From positions 248,001 through 312,000 of the forward strand of contig NZ_FNBH01000002.1 in assembly GCF_900102265.1 (NCBI RefSeq): a DNA stretch of 64,000 nt, in the 5' to 3' direction. A program made the position numbers and the translations under genes. This DNA comes from Epilithonimonas hungarica. Lineage in GTDB: Bacteria > Bacteroidota > Bacteroidia > Flavobacteriales > Weeksellaceae. The stretch's first letter is position 1. Each line of letters begins with the position of its first letter. The notes under the pieces are model-generated. The model saw only the letters and a program-made list of their open reading frames with translations, was not told the DNA's origin and did not search any database. Positions 34,498 through 43,070 of the stretch are shown piece by piece.

Positions 34498-34524
34498 CCT
34501 TTTGTAAATACAAAAGGTTTTTTT
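34498..34524 (+). terminator. Terminator between the cysteate-synthase-like and acyltransferase genes
   Basis: CCTTTTGTA and TACAAAAGG form a 9-bp stem around AA, followed by seven T. It would reduce readthrough into the acyltransferase gene, so that gene probably has its own promoter. Confidence 0.75.
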
Positions 34525-34553
34525 AATAAAATCAAAAAATATCAGTTAGAAAA

Positions 34554-35825
34554 ATGGACATTTTTGAAAGAATAAAACAAAACCCTGGTCCGCTGGGACA
34601 ATTTGCAGATTATGGAGAAGGATACTATATTTTCCCAAGATTAGAAGGACCAATTGGTCCGCGAATGAAGTTCCAAGGGAAAGAAGTGATTTTTTGGAGC
34701 GCTAATGATTATTTGGGAATGTGTAATCATCCTGAAGTTTTAGAAGCCGATGCGAAAGCCGCTGCAGAATACGGGATGTTTTATCCAATGGGTGCAAGAG
34801 CCATGTCAGGAGAGACCGACCAACACCTTCAATTAGAAAGAGAATTGGCAGATTTCGTCCAAAAAGAATCCGCATATCTTTTGAATTTCGGATACCAAGG
34901 AATGGTCTCTACAATTGATGCTTTGGTTTCCAGAAATGACGTGATCGTTTACGATGTAGATTCTCATGCTTGTATAGTGGATGGCGTTAGATTACACTCC
35001 GGAAAACGTTTTACATACAGACACAATGATATCGCCAGCCTTGAAAAGAACCTACAAAGAGCTCAAAAGGTAACGGAAGAAACCGGGGGTGGAATTTTGG
35101 TGATCACGGAAGGGGTTTTCGGGATGAGAGGACAACAAGGTAAACTGAAAGAGATCTGTACTCTTAAAGAAAAATATGGTTTCAGGATCTTGGTTGATGA
35201 TGCCCACGGATTCGGAACACTTGGAAAGACAGGCGCTGGAGCTGGAGAAGAGCAAGGATGCCAGGACCAGATCGATGTTTACTTTTCAACATTTGCAAAG
35301 TCTATGGCTGGTTTCGGAGCTTTCCTTGCCGGAAACAAAGATATCATCCGTTACTTGAAATTTAATCTTAGATCCCAGATCTTTGCAAAGTCTTTGACAA
35401 TGCCAATGGTGATCGGAGGATTGAAAAGATTAGAATTACTGAGATCCAGGCCAGAGATCAAAGCCAAACTTTGGGAAAATGTTGAAAAATTACAAAGTGG
35501 TCTGAAAAAAATAGGTTATAATCTGGGTGACACCAATACTTGTGTAACACCGATTTTTATTCAGAGAAATCCTGTGGAAGCTACTCTTTTGGCAAGAGAC
35601 CTGAGAGAGGAGTACGGAATCTTCACTTCAGTAGTTGCTTATCCTGTGATCCCTAAAGGAATGATCTTATTAAGATTGATCCCAACCGCCTCTCATACAG
35701 ATTCTGAGATCAATGAAACACTTTCTGCATTTGAATCGATCTATCAAAAATTAGCCAATGGTTACTATAAGGAACAAGAAGCTAAATTGTTAAAAGAACA
35801 AAACTTAGAATTCAAACCAATTTAA
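34554..35825 (+). CDS. Alpha-oxoamine synthase, probable cysteate C-fatty-acyltransferase (SPT-like)
   Basis: 423 residues. It is a class I/II PLP enzyme like serine palmitoyltransferase and KBL: MFYPMGARAMSGETDQHLQL, ILVDDAHGFGTLGKTG (PLP Asp and His), and the Schiff-base Lys249 in YFSTFAKSMAGFGAFL. Such enzymes condense an amino acid with an acyl-thioester with loss of CO2. Because its neighbour resembles a cysteate synthase, the substrate may be cysteate, giving 3-ketocapnine for sulfonolipids, as described for related proteins in Flavobacterium and Chryseobacterium. A sphingolipid SPT remains possible. Confidence 0.82.
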   Translation: MDIFERIKQNPGPLGQFADYGEGYYIFPRLEGPIGPRMKFQGKEVIFWSANDYLGMCNHPEVLEADAKAAAEYGMFYPMGARAMSGETDQHLQLERELADFVQKESAYLLNFGYQGMVSTIDALVSRNDVIVYDVDSHACIVDGVRLHSGKRFTYRHNDIASLEKNLQRAQKVTEETGGGILVITEGVFGMRGQQGKLKEICTLKEKYGFRILVDDAHGFGTLGKTGAGAGEEQGCQDQIDVYFSTFAKSMAGFGAFLAGNKDIIRYLKFNLRSQIFAKSLTMPMVIGGLKRLELLRSRPEIKAKLWENVEKLQSGLKKIGYNLGDTNTCVTPIFIQRNPVEATLLARDLREEYGIFTSVVAYPVIPKGMILLRLIPTASHTDSEINETLSAFESIYQKLANGYYKEQEAKLLKEQNLEFKPI

Positions 35826-35850
35826 TCGGATTTGATTCTTAAAAATATAA

Positions 35851-35876
35851 AACGCCTAAACAATATTTAGGCGTTT
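35851..35876. terminator. Bidirectional terminator
   Basis: AACGCCTAAA and TTTAGGCGTT form a perfect 10-bp stem around CAATA, with T-runs on both strands. It closes the plus-strand acyltransferase gene and the convergent serine hydrolase gene. Confidence 0.88.
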
Positions 35877-35899
35877 TTCTATTATCAAATTGATTTTTC

Positions 35900-37435
35900 T
35901 TAATTAAGCTTCTTCAAATCCAGATCCTCAAAATCAAAGCTAAAATCGGTGACATCAGAGATGGGTTTCATTTTCGCAGAAACAGCTTTTCCATTTTCAT
36001 CAAAATTCAAAGTGAAAAACGCATCGGCATCATAGCTTCTGTCGTCCCATTTCGCCACAAAAGAATTCGCTGAATATGGAATCAAATCGCCTTTCAGCCT
36101 TGGAGACGATTTAGAGATAATTCTGTAACCTTTACCTTGTTTGGAAACCTCAACAATCCCAAACCAGTCATCTTTGTACCAGCCAATAAATTGATCATCT
36201 TTCAAATCAGATTTGAATTTCGAAGCTTTATCGTAAACTTCTTTCTTTTGTTTTGCGAAAGTTTCTTCATTCTTCTTATTTCTATCGCCGTAAAGTTTTA
36301 ACCAATCCCGATTTTCAACTCCCAGATAAACATCTTTCACAGAATTTGTGATTGTTGAAAAAGCAGCGCCGGACTGTTGATTCGTCAAAACCACAATTCC
36401 TAATTTCAAATCAGGAATCAATGTAAAATGGGTCACTGTTCCAATCAAACCACCGCTGTGTTGCACTTGCAAATGACCTTTGACATCGCTCAAAAACCAG
36501 CCTAATCCGTAACCATAAAAATGAGTATCATAAGGCGAAGTAATTCCCACTTTATCAGGAATTTGAAGGCTCCAAAGTTCATGGGCATTTTTTTCAGAAA
36601 CCAGACGTTTTCCATCTTTGGTCACAAATCCGCTCAGAAGAAAATTGGCCCAAGTTGTCATATCCTGTATGTTGCTCATAATTCCGCCAGCGGCATTCGC
36701 TGTTTCGTTCCAGTCGTGGAGGACTGCAATGGCTTTCCCATCAACCGGAGCATGCGCATCGATGATATTTTGTGAATTTTTTGCACGATTGTAAGAACCG
36801 AAACTCGATGTCATCCCAACAGGTTTCATAATTCTCTGCTCGATAAAATCTGCCCATTGCAAACCGGAAACTCTGTGAATCACTTCGCCGGCAACGATGA
36901 ACATTACATTATTATAATCCAAAGTCGTACGGAACGGATTTTCTGGTTTCAAGTAACGAACATTATGAACAATATCATTCACGGTCAGATTTCCACCTTC
37001 CGGAAAAAACATCAGATCGCCCTGCCCTAATCCTAATCCGGCTCTGTGCGTTACCAAATCTTTTATCGTCACATTTTGAGAAACATAGGGGTCAGCCATT
37101 TGAAATTCCGGGATGTATTTTGTCACTTTATCGTCCCAGTTAATTTTACCTTCATCGGCTAAAATTGCCAAAGCTGTACAAGTAAAACCTTTACTATTAG
37201 AAGCAATTCCAACCAATGTATTATCGTCCATCGGCTGATTATTTTTAAGTGAACGAACACCGAAACCTTTTGCATAAATCAGTTTTCCGTCTTTCACAAC
37301 ACCAACGGACATCCCAGGAACATCAAAGGTTTTTAAGGAATTCTGAATGAGTTCGTCCAGTTTTTTTTCTTCGATCTGGGCATTGAAAAAGACCAAAGAG
37401 AAAAGGAAAAAGGAAAAAGATAATGTTTTGTTCAT
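35900..37435 (-). CDS. Serine hydrolase, beta-lactamase class C-like (MEROPS S12), exported
   Basis: 511 residues with a signal peptide (MNKTLSFSFFLFSLVFFNAQ). The S12 domain (about 25-380) has the SxxK nucleophile Ser79-Lys82 (ASNSKGFT), Tyr-x-Asn as LDYNNVMF, and HxG as QHSGGLIGT. A C-terminal DUF3471-like domain (about 400-505, beta strands GYRIISKSSPRLKGD) follows. Members are D-Ala-D-Ala carboxypeptidases, esterases or beta-lactamases; which applies is unclear. Periplasmic. Upstream, a plus-strand MazG-like gene is divergent. Confidence 0.9.
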   Translation of the reverse strand: MNKTLSFSFFLFSLVFFNAQIEEKKLDELIQNSLKTFDVPGMSVGVVKDGKLIYAKGFGVRSLKNNQPMDDNTLVGIASNSKGFTCTALAILADEGKINWDDKVTKYIPEFQMADPYVSQNVTIKDLVTHRAGLGLGQGDLMFFPEGGNLTVNDIVHNVRYLKPENPFRTTLDYNNVMFIVAGEVIHRVSGLQWADFIEQRIMKPVGMTSSFGSYNRAKNSQNIIDAHAPVDGKAIAVLHDWNETANAAGGIMSNIQDMTTWANFLLSGFVTKDGKRLVSEKNAHELWSLQIPDKVGITSPYDTHFYGYGLGWFLSDVKGHLQVQHSGGLIGTVTHFTLIPDLKLGIVVLTNQQSGAAFSTITNSVKDVYLGVENRDWLKLYGDRNKKNEETFAKQKKEVYDKASKFKSDLKDDQFIGWYKDDWFGIVEVSKQGKGYRIISKSSPRLKGDLIPYSANSFVAKWDDRSYDADAFFTLNFDENGKAVSAKMKPISDVTDFSFDFEDLDLKKLN

Positions 37436-37504
37436 TTTGAAAAAGCTTTTATACGAAGATAAGGATTTTGATAAAAAGGAACTTATTTACACCAATTTAC
37501 TTTG

Positions 37505-37512
37505 TATTTTTG
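37505..37512 (+). promoter_or_regulatory. -7 element of MazG-like gene
   Basis: TATTTTTG matches TAnnTTTG, 18 nt before the ATG at 37530. The only upstream TTTG (37467-37470) is too far away to be the -33 box. Confidence 0.4.
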
Positions 37513-37529
37513 TTTGAAATAAATATAAC

Positions 37530-37847
37530 ATGGCAGTTGAAAATTTTGACGAAATTATAGAAAGATCAATCAAAATCCGAAAGTTATACCACGAACTGGA
37601 ACTTAAGCAAAACGGTAAAGTCTGGACAATAGAACAAGATGCATTGGGATTTTTATCCGATGCCGGATTGGTGGGCAGAAATACGATGTCTCACGAAAAA
37701 ACCTGGCCAAAAGCAAATTCTGACACAGAATTAGAACATAAATTAGCAGAATCGATCTGGTGGATAATCAATCTTTCTGACAGAATGGATATTGATATCA
37801 AAGAAGCAATGGAAAAATTCCTGACGAAAACCGAAAACTTATTTTAA
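37530..37847 (+). CDS. MazG-like protein (all-alpha NTP pyrophosphohydrolase fold)
   Basis: 105 residues, all helical. The signature helices are VWTIEQDALGFLSDAG and ELEHKLAESIWWIINLSDRM with IDIKEAMEKFL, the layout of MazG-like proteins that hydrolyse NTPs, often acting as cleansing enzymes. Only some of the acidic metal ligands of active MazG (EExxE, ExxD) are kept (LAES is weak), so activity is uncertain. It is followed by palindromic repeat copy C. Confidence 0.78.
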   Translation: MAVENFDEIIERSIKIRKLYHELELKQNGKVWTIEQDALGFLSDAGLVGRNTMSHEKTWPKANSDTELEHKLAESIWWIINLSDRMDIDIKEAMEKFLTKTENLF

Positions 37848-37861
37848 TTTTAAATTAATTG

Positions 37862-37947
37862 AACCACATAGACACAATAGTTTTTATAAAAAAATTAAGG
37901 CGAAATAGAATTCATAATTACTATTTCATCTATGTGTCTATGTGGTG
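37862..37947. repeat. Palindromic intergenic element, copy C
   Basis: AACCACATAGACACAATAG (37862-37880) and CTATGTGTCTATGTGGTG (37930-37947) are inverted across a 49-bp AT-rich centre, the same arm sequence and spacing as copy A. It lies between the MazG-like gene and tag. Confidence 0.75.
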
Positions 37948-38000
37948 TTTATATAAATTTTATTCTAATATCTAAACGTAACCACTAACATCTATTAGAA

Positions 38001-38552
38001 ATGTCATATTGCGCAGCCATAGAAACAATGCAGCCCGAAGAAAGAAAAGCATTGCACAAAAACTACCACGATAACCATTACGGTTTTCCAATCCATAATG
38101 ACGATGAACTTTTCGGGAGATTGATCATGGAAATCAACCAAGCCGGATTAAGCTGGGAAACAATTCTGAAAAAAGAAGATTCTTTCCGAAAAGCTTACAG
38201 CAATTTCAGTATCGAAAAAATTGCTAGTTACACCGAAAAAGATAGAGAACGTCTCTTGGCGGATGCAGGAATTATCCGAAATAAATTAAAAGTGAACGCT
38301 GCGATTGAAAATGCGAACACCATTTTGGAACTGAGAAAAGAATTTGGTTCTTTCGAAAAATGGCTGGAGCATCATCATCCGAAAACAAAAGAAGAATGGG
38401 TAAAACTTTTCAAAAAAACGTTCAGATTTACAGGCGGAGAAATTGTCGGCGAATTTTTGATGAGCATTGGTTTTCTAAAAGGTGCACATTCTGAGAGTTG
38501 CAAAATCAATGAAAAGATTTTTGCCACAAATCCGAAGTGGAAGGAAATTTAA
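38001..38552 (+). CDS. tag: DNA-3-methyladenine glycosylase I
   Basis: 183 residues. Tag removes 3-methyladenine from alkylated DNA. The zinc ligands are seen as Cys4 (MSYC), His23 in NYHDNHYG, and the C-terminal HSESC pair; the substrate-binding Glu44 is in LIMEINQAGLSWETIL. The usual C-terminal helix (TFRFTGGEIVGEFLMSIGF) is present. Monocistronic, with repeat elements on both sides. Confidence 0.94.
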   Translation: MSYCAAIETMQPEERKALHKNYHDNHYGFPIHNDDELFGRLIMEINQAGLSWETILKKEDSFRKAYSNFSIEKIASYTEKDRERLLADAGIIRNKLKVNAAIENANTILELRKEFGSFEKWLEHHHPKTKEEWVKLFKKTFRFTGGEIVGEFLMSIGFLKGAHSESCKINEKIFATNPKWKEI

Positions 38553-38560
38553 ACAATAAA

Positions 38561-38678
38561 CACTTAAGTTGATATTAGGTACTCCTGACAAAGTTCATTT
38601 TAGTTCAATTAAGTTTTGAAAATCAAAGATTTTCCTCTAACGTGAACTTAGTCTTCAATATTTACTAATTCTTAAGTG
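38561..38678. repeat. Nested imperfect palindrome between tag and UMP synthase genes
   Basis: CACTTAAG (38561) with CTTAAGTG (to 38678), AAGTTCA (38591-38597) with TGAACTT (38643-38649), and GAAAATC with GATTTTC near the centre form nested inverted repeats over 118 bp. It resembles palindromic interspersed elements. The adjoining GTGTCTTTTGTGGTTT (to about 38714) supplies the -33 box of the pyrE-pyrF promoter. Confidence 0.6.
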
Positions 38679-38704
38679 ACTTAAATGTTTAAAATTTTGT
38701 GTCT

Positions 38705-38734
38705 TTTGTGGTTTAAAAAATAGCCTTAAATTTG
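38705..38734 (+). promoter_or_regulatory. pyrE-pyrF promoter
   Basis: TTTG (38705-38708), 18 nt, TAAATTTG (38727-38734) fit the Bacteroidota promoter. The predicted start is near 38741, 14 nt before the ATG. The -33 box falls within a repeat-like GTGTCTTTTGTGGTTT stretch. Confidence 0.65.
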
Positions 38735-38754
38735 TAGAAATCTAAAGAAAGTAA

Positions 38755-40113
38755 ATGGAAAGTAAAAAAGAATTCTTCCTCGAGTGCTACAAACTCGGGA
38801 TAATCAAGTTTGGGCGTTTCACACTGAAAAGCGGGATTGAAAGTCCATTTTATGTGGATTTGCGTCCACTCGCTTCTGATCCAAAAATCCTAAAAAAACT
38901 CGCCAACTATCTTCTGGAAATGCTTCCTTTGGATAATTTTGATATCATCTGCGGAGTTCCTTATGCGGCACTTCCAATGGCAACTGCAATGTCTCTTCAA
39001 AGTTACATCCCATTGATTATCAAAAGAAAAGAAGCAAAATCTTATGGAACCAAAAAACTGATCGAAGGGATTTACGAGAAAGGACAAAATTGTCTTTTGG
39101 TAGAAGATGTGATCACATCTGGAAAATCTCTGGTTGAAACAATTGATGAAGTGGAAAATGAAGGCATCAAAGTTTCTGACATCGTTGTAGTTCTCGACAG
39201 ACAACAAGGCGGGAAAGAAAAACTGGAGGAAAAAGGTTACAAAGTCCATTCGCTTTTCAATATTTCTGAAGTTGTGGAAATCCTGAGAGAGGTTAATTAT
39301 ATCGATGATGAGGAAATAGCGAGGATCCGAGATTTTGTGAACGGAAATCAAGTTGTTTTCGAAGAGAAAAAACGTTTGTCTTATGAACAGAAACTGGAAG
39401 TTGCTGAACACTCTTTTGCTAAGAAAATCCTTAAAATTGCCATTGAAAAAAGGTCAAACCTGATTGCTTCGGCAGATTTTATCACGACTAAAGAATTGTT
39501 AGATTTTGCTGATATTGTTGGTCCGCACATTGTGGCCCTTAAAACGCACATTGATATTCTCAACGATTTCGATGCTGATGAAACTATTCTTCCACTTAAA
39601 AATTTGGCAACGAAACATAACTTCCTATTAATGGAAGATAGAAAATTTGCTGACATTGGAAATACTCAAGATTTGCAGTTTTCTTATGGTACTTATAAAA
39701 TTTCAAACTGGGCAGATCTGGTAACTTCTCACGTAATTGGCGGAAGCAAAAGCTTGGATTGTTTTGTGAATGTTGGTGTGGTTGCGATCTTAGGAATGTC
39801 TTCTCAGGGGACTTTGACGGATTCTCATTATCGTGAAGAAGCAATGAAAGTGATTGAAAATCATCCAAATATCATCGGTTGCGTAGCTCAGAATCAAATT
39901 TCTGATAATCTTCTTCTTTTCACACCTGGTGTGAATCTTGGAACCACTGGCGATGACAAAGGACAACAATACAATTCTCCGGAACATGTGATTAAAAATT
40001 ATAATACCGATTTCATTATCGTCGGACGCGGAATTTATAAGGCTGATGAGCCGGAACAAGAAGCTGTGCGTTATAAGAATGAAGGCTGGAAAGCTTATGA
40101 AGCTTCTTTATAA
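38755..40113 (+). CDS. pyrE-pyrF: Bifunctional orotate phosphoribosyltransferase/OMP decarboxylase (UMP synthase)
   Basis: 452 residues. The N-terminal OPRT domain (about 1-205) has the PRPP loop LLVEDVITSGKSLVETI. The C-terminal OMP decarboxylase domain (about 210-452) has SADFITTKELLDFADIVGPH, LKTHIDI and FLLMEDRKFADIGNT with the catalytic Lys/Asp pair, and FTPGVNLGTTGDD. Together they convert orotate to UMP. The order and the ODCase subgroup resemble eukaryotic UMP synthase; many bacteria keep two separate genes. Strong promoter upstream, unusual terminator overlap downstream. Confidence 0.94.
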   Translation: MESKKEFFLECYKLGIIKFGRFTLKSGIESPFYVDLRPLASDPKILKKLANYLLEMLPLDNFDIICGVPYAALPMATAMSLQSYIPLIIKRKEAKSYGTKKLIEGIYEKGQNCLLVEDVITSGKSLVETIDEVENEGIKVSDIVVVLDRQQGGKEKLEEKGYKVHSLFNISEVVEILREVNYIDDEEIARIRDFVNGNQVVFEEKKRLSYEQKLEVAEHSFAKKILKIAIEKRSNLIASADFITTKELLDFADIVGPHIVALKTHIDILNDFDADETILPLKNLATKHNFLLMEDRKFADIGNTQDLQFSYGTYKISNWADLVTSHVIGGSKSLDCFVNVGVVAILGMSSQGTLTDSHYREEAMKVIENHPNIIGCVAQNQISDNLLLFTPGVNLGTTGDDKGQQYNSPEHVIKNYNTDFIIVGRGIYKADEPEQEAVRYKNEGWKAYEASL

Positions 40114-40130
40114 ATTTAACAATCTAAAAT

Positions 40131-40195
40131 ATCGCTTCATCAGAAAAAATTAGTAGTTTTAAATACTGATTAATTTTGATGAAGCGATTTTTTTT
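40131..40195 (+). terminator. Terminator hairpin overlapping the next start codon
   Basis: ATCGCTTCATCA (40131-40142) and TGATGAAGCGAT (40177-40188) form a perfect 12-bp stem followed by eight T. The downstream ATG (40179) lies inside the right arm. In long transcripts the start codon would be paired; the same structure ends the pyrE-pyrF message. Confidence 0.7.
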
Positions 40196-42995
40196 GTGTT
40201 TGGTTTTATTGTTAGGGCATTTCTGGGCAAAGTCTCAGCAAGACAGTATTTTGCTTAATGTAAAACTTAATGAAGATAAAAAATCAATCTCAGTTGAGCA
40301 GACATTGACCTATCATAATCCGCACCAGAAATCCATCAATCAGATCAAGCTTCTGAATTGGGTTTCTGCTTATCAGAAACGTAAAACGCCTCTTCTCAAA
40401 AGAAAAGTCGAAGACCGCAAAAAGGATCTTTATTTTGCCAAAGAAAATCAATTGGGAAAGTTGGAAAGTTTCCAGTATTCTTACGGAAACACATCTTCAG
40501 AAATCCTTAATAAAACTCAGGAAAACATTTTCATTCCGCTTTCTGAGCCTTTGGAATCTGGAAAAAGCATCACACTGAATTTAAAATATCAGATTCAGCT
40601 TCCTGACGCCCGTTTTACAGGTTACGGGGTTGATGTCAACAAGATTGTTTTAAAATATTTCTTCCTAGTTCCTGAGACTTACGAAACCGAAAATCAAAGC
40701 AATTCTTTCTATCGAGATACGGAAGAAACAGCTAACGCAGGTTCTTTTTGGAAAGTAGATTTCCAAGTCCCACAGAATTGGAAAATCTACTCTAATCTTG
40801 AGCAAAATAATGATTCTGAATTCGTAGGAAATTCTATCAATGACCCAGAATTCCAGTTATCGAATGAAATCTATCCTGAGTACCAACTGGATGTTGACGG
40901 GCAAAAAATCACAGTTCAATTAGGTTATCAGGTTTCTGAATATCAAAGACAGACCTTGGCTTTTCTTTTGCCAACGCATCTCAAATTCATAAAAGCAAGA
41001 ATTGGAAATCTTCCGGACAAATTATTCATCACTCAAAAATTCTTGAATAAAGAAGAGTTTATCGGGATTGATGATATCAAATTCTGGAAATTCAAATATC
41101 AATTGTTCACGGATTATGAAAAGACAGATTTGGATTATTTCAGTGCCGTTTCGAAGAAGATAATGGACGAATATTTCATTACCAACAAGACGCAGGAACA
41201 TTGGCTGAAAAATGGTTTGAAGTCTTATCTGGAAATCCAGTATCTGAAAAACTTTTATCCAAATCATAAGCTTCTTGGGAATCTTCCCGATAACGCAAGT
41301 CTCTTCGGAATTAAGCCTTTGAAGTTATTCCACGCTTCAAAGCTGAAACTTTCCGAGCGTTACGGATTGGCTTATCATTATATCTCGACTCAGAATCTTG
41401 ACCAGAAAATTGACACGCCTTTTCATCAGTTGAGCAATTTCAACACCACTGCGATCAGTCAATTTGAAATGGGCAATCTTCTGAATTATATCTCGGAATA
41501 TCAAGGAACAAATTCTTTTGATTTTTTTCTAAAAGACTATTTATCTTCAGCATACAGAGCCAAAACAACAGGTAAAGATTTTCTCGATCATCTTAAAAAA
41601 TTCACCAATGGAAAATCTGCTTTCCTGAATCAAATGATGAATGAAAAGCATAGAATCAATTTTAATCTGAAAAACATAGAAGAACAAAAGCAAGATTATC
41701 TTGTTCATATCAAGGATAAAAATGCGTCCAATATTCCTCTGAAAATAGAATCTGAAAATAAAACCGAAGAGAAAAAACTCTATTGGAAAAGTTCTAATTC
41801 GCTGACAAAAGATTCGCTTTCTATTGCGAAAGAAGATGTTTACAAGATTGTACTGAACGACAATTATGCTTTTCCTGAAACTAATTTTCGAGATAATTAC
41901 ATCTATACAAAAGGATTTTTCTCTAACACCAAAAAGATAAGATTCAAATTGGTAAAGGATGTCCAAAACCCTGAATATAACGAGATCTTCCTGACTCCAA
42001 GATTGACTTTCAATGCTTATGATAAAGTTTTACTTGGACTTAATTTTAAGAATCAAGGGATTTTTGACCAGAAATTTGATTATTCATTCACGCCTTACTA
42101 TAGTACCGGAACCGGAAAACTGACTGGTTCGGGTGCGATTGGCTATTCCATTCTGCCACCAAATAGTTTTTTCAGAAGCTGGAATTTTACACTTTCGGGG
42201 TCTTACTTTCATTATAATACCAATCTGGCCTATAAAAGATTTGGAGCCGGGACTTCCATTAATTTTAATAAAAACCCAAGAAGTGCCATTGGAAGAAGTT
42301 TGTACTTCTCTTATAATTATTATGACAGAGAATTGACTCCACTAATGATTGAAAATAATCTCTATTCCAAATATAACCTTTGGAATTTGGGCTATTCATA
42401 CTCAGACAACCGATTGATTCACGAAAAATATATCTCGACCAATTTACAATGGATGGAAGATTTTCAAAAGATTTCAGCGGAAGCTTTTTACCGCTGGGAA
42501 TTTTCGAAGGATAGGAAAATCAGTTTCAGGTGGTTTGCCGGATATTTTATAAAGAATGAAACTAAAAATGCTTTATTCAATTATGGATTATCACGAGTTT
42601 CCAACTACTCTTTTTCATATGGTCTATTAGGTCAAAGCGCCACTTCAGGGATTCTTTCTCAGCAGTTCATCTTGGCAGAAGGTGGCTTCAAATCGATGTT
42701 CAATACATCTGTGAATCAATTTATAACGAGTTTAAATGTAGATTCTCATCTTTGGAAATGGTTCAATCTTTATGCAGATGCCGGTGTTTATAAAAATAAA
42801 AATAGGGCAACTCAGTTCATTTGGGATTCTGGTGTGAAGGTGAAAGTCGTTCCAGATTTTCTTGAAGTTTATTTTCCTGTTGTTTCCAGCCTTGGTTTTG
42901 AACCTGGATTCAAAAATTATGGTTACAGAATCCGATATACTTTGGTTCTGAATCTTGGAGCGTTGATCAATAATCTGAGACGTGGAGTTTATTGA
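40179..42995 (+). CDS. Exported M1-peptidase-like domain fused to an outer-membrane barrel
   Basis: 938 residues from the ATG at 40179 (a TTG three bases earlier is unlikely). A signal peptide (MKRFFLCLVLLLGHFWAKSQ) is followed by an N-terminal beta-sandwich (about 25-230, VEQTLTYHNPHQKSINQI), then a helical region (about 260-490) resembling the M1 aminopeptidase catalytic and C-terminal parts (EHWLKNGLKSYLEIQYLKNF). I find no HExxH, so it is probably an inactive peptidase. The last 340 residues (about 600-938) are antiparallel strands ending in an aromatic-rich tail, as in an outer-membrane beta-barrel. Role unknown. Confidence 0.75.
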   Translation: MKRFFLCLVLLLGHFWAKSQQDSILLNVKLNEDKKSISVEQTLTYHNPHQKSINQIKLLNWVSAYQKRKTPLLKRKVEDRKKDLYFAKENQLGKLESFQYSYGNTSSEILNKTQENIFIPLSEPLESGKSITLNLKYQIQLPDARFTGYGVDVNKIVLKYFFLVPETYETENQSNSFYRDTEETANAGSFWKVDFQVPQNWKIYSNLEQNNDSEFVGNSINDPEFQLSNEIYPEYQLDVDGQKITVQLGYQVSEYQRQTLAFLLPTHLKFIKARIGNLPDKLFITQKFLNKEEFIGIDDIKFWKFKYQLFTDYEKTDLDYFSAVSKKIMDEYFITNKTQEHWLKNGLKSYLEIQYLKNFYPNHKLLGNLPDNASLFGIKPLKLFHASKLKLSERYGLAYHYISTQNLDQKIDTPFHQLSNFNTTAISQFEMGNLLNYISEYQGTNSFDFFLKDYLSSAYRAKTTGKDFLDHLKKFTNGKSAFLNQMMNEKHRINFNLKNIEEQKQDYLVHIKDKNASNIPLKIESENKTEEKKLYWKSSNSLTKDSLSIAKEDVYKIVLNDNYAFPETNFRDNYIYTKGFFSNTKKIRFKLVKDVQNPEYNEIFLTPRLTFNAYDKVLLGLNFKNQGIFDQKFDYSFTPYYSTGTGKLTGSGAIGYSILPPNSFFRSWNFTLSGSYFHYNTNLAYKRFGAGTSINFNKNPRSAIGRSLYFSYNYYDRELTPLMIENNLYSKYNLWNLGYSYSDNRLIHEKYISTNLQWMEDFQKISAEAFYRWEFSKDRKISFRWFAGYFIKNETKNALFNYGLSRVSNYSFSYGLLGQSATSGILSQQFILAEGGFKSMFNTSVNQFITSLNVDSHLWKWFNLYADAGVYKNKNRATQFIWDSGVKVKVVPDFLEVYFPVVSSLGFEPGFKNYGYRIRYTLVLNLGALINNLRRGVY

Positions 42996-43070
42996 AAAAC
43001 AAGAAACCACCGAAAAAGTTCAGTGATTTCTTTAATATAAGGGTTATTAGCTTTTTTTGAGTTACGGTTA

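Noticed and set aside
34554-35825. Simple annotation as serine palmitoyltransferase or KBL
   Set aside because: The fold fits, but the adjacent cysteate-synthase-like gene makes cysteate the more likely substrate; serine is kept as the alternative.
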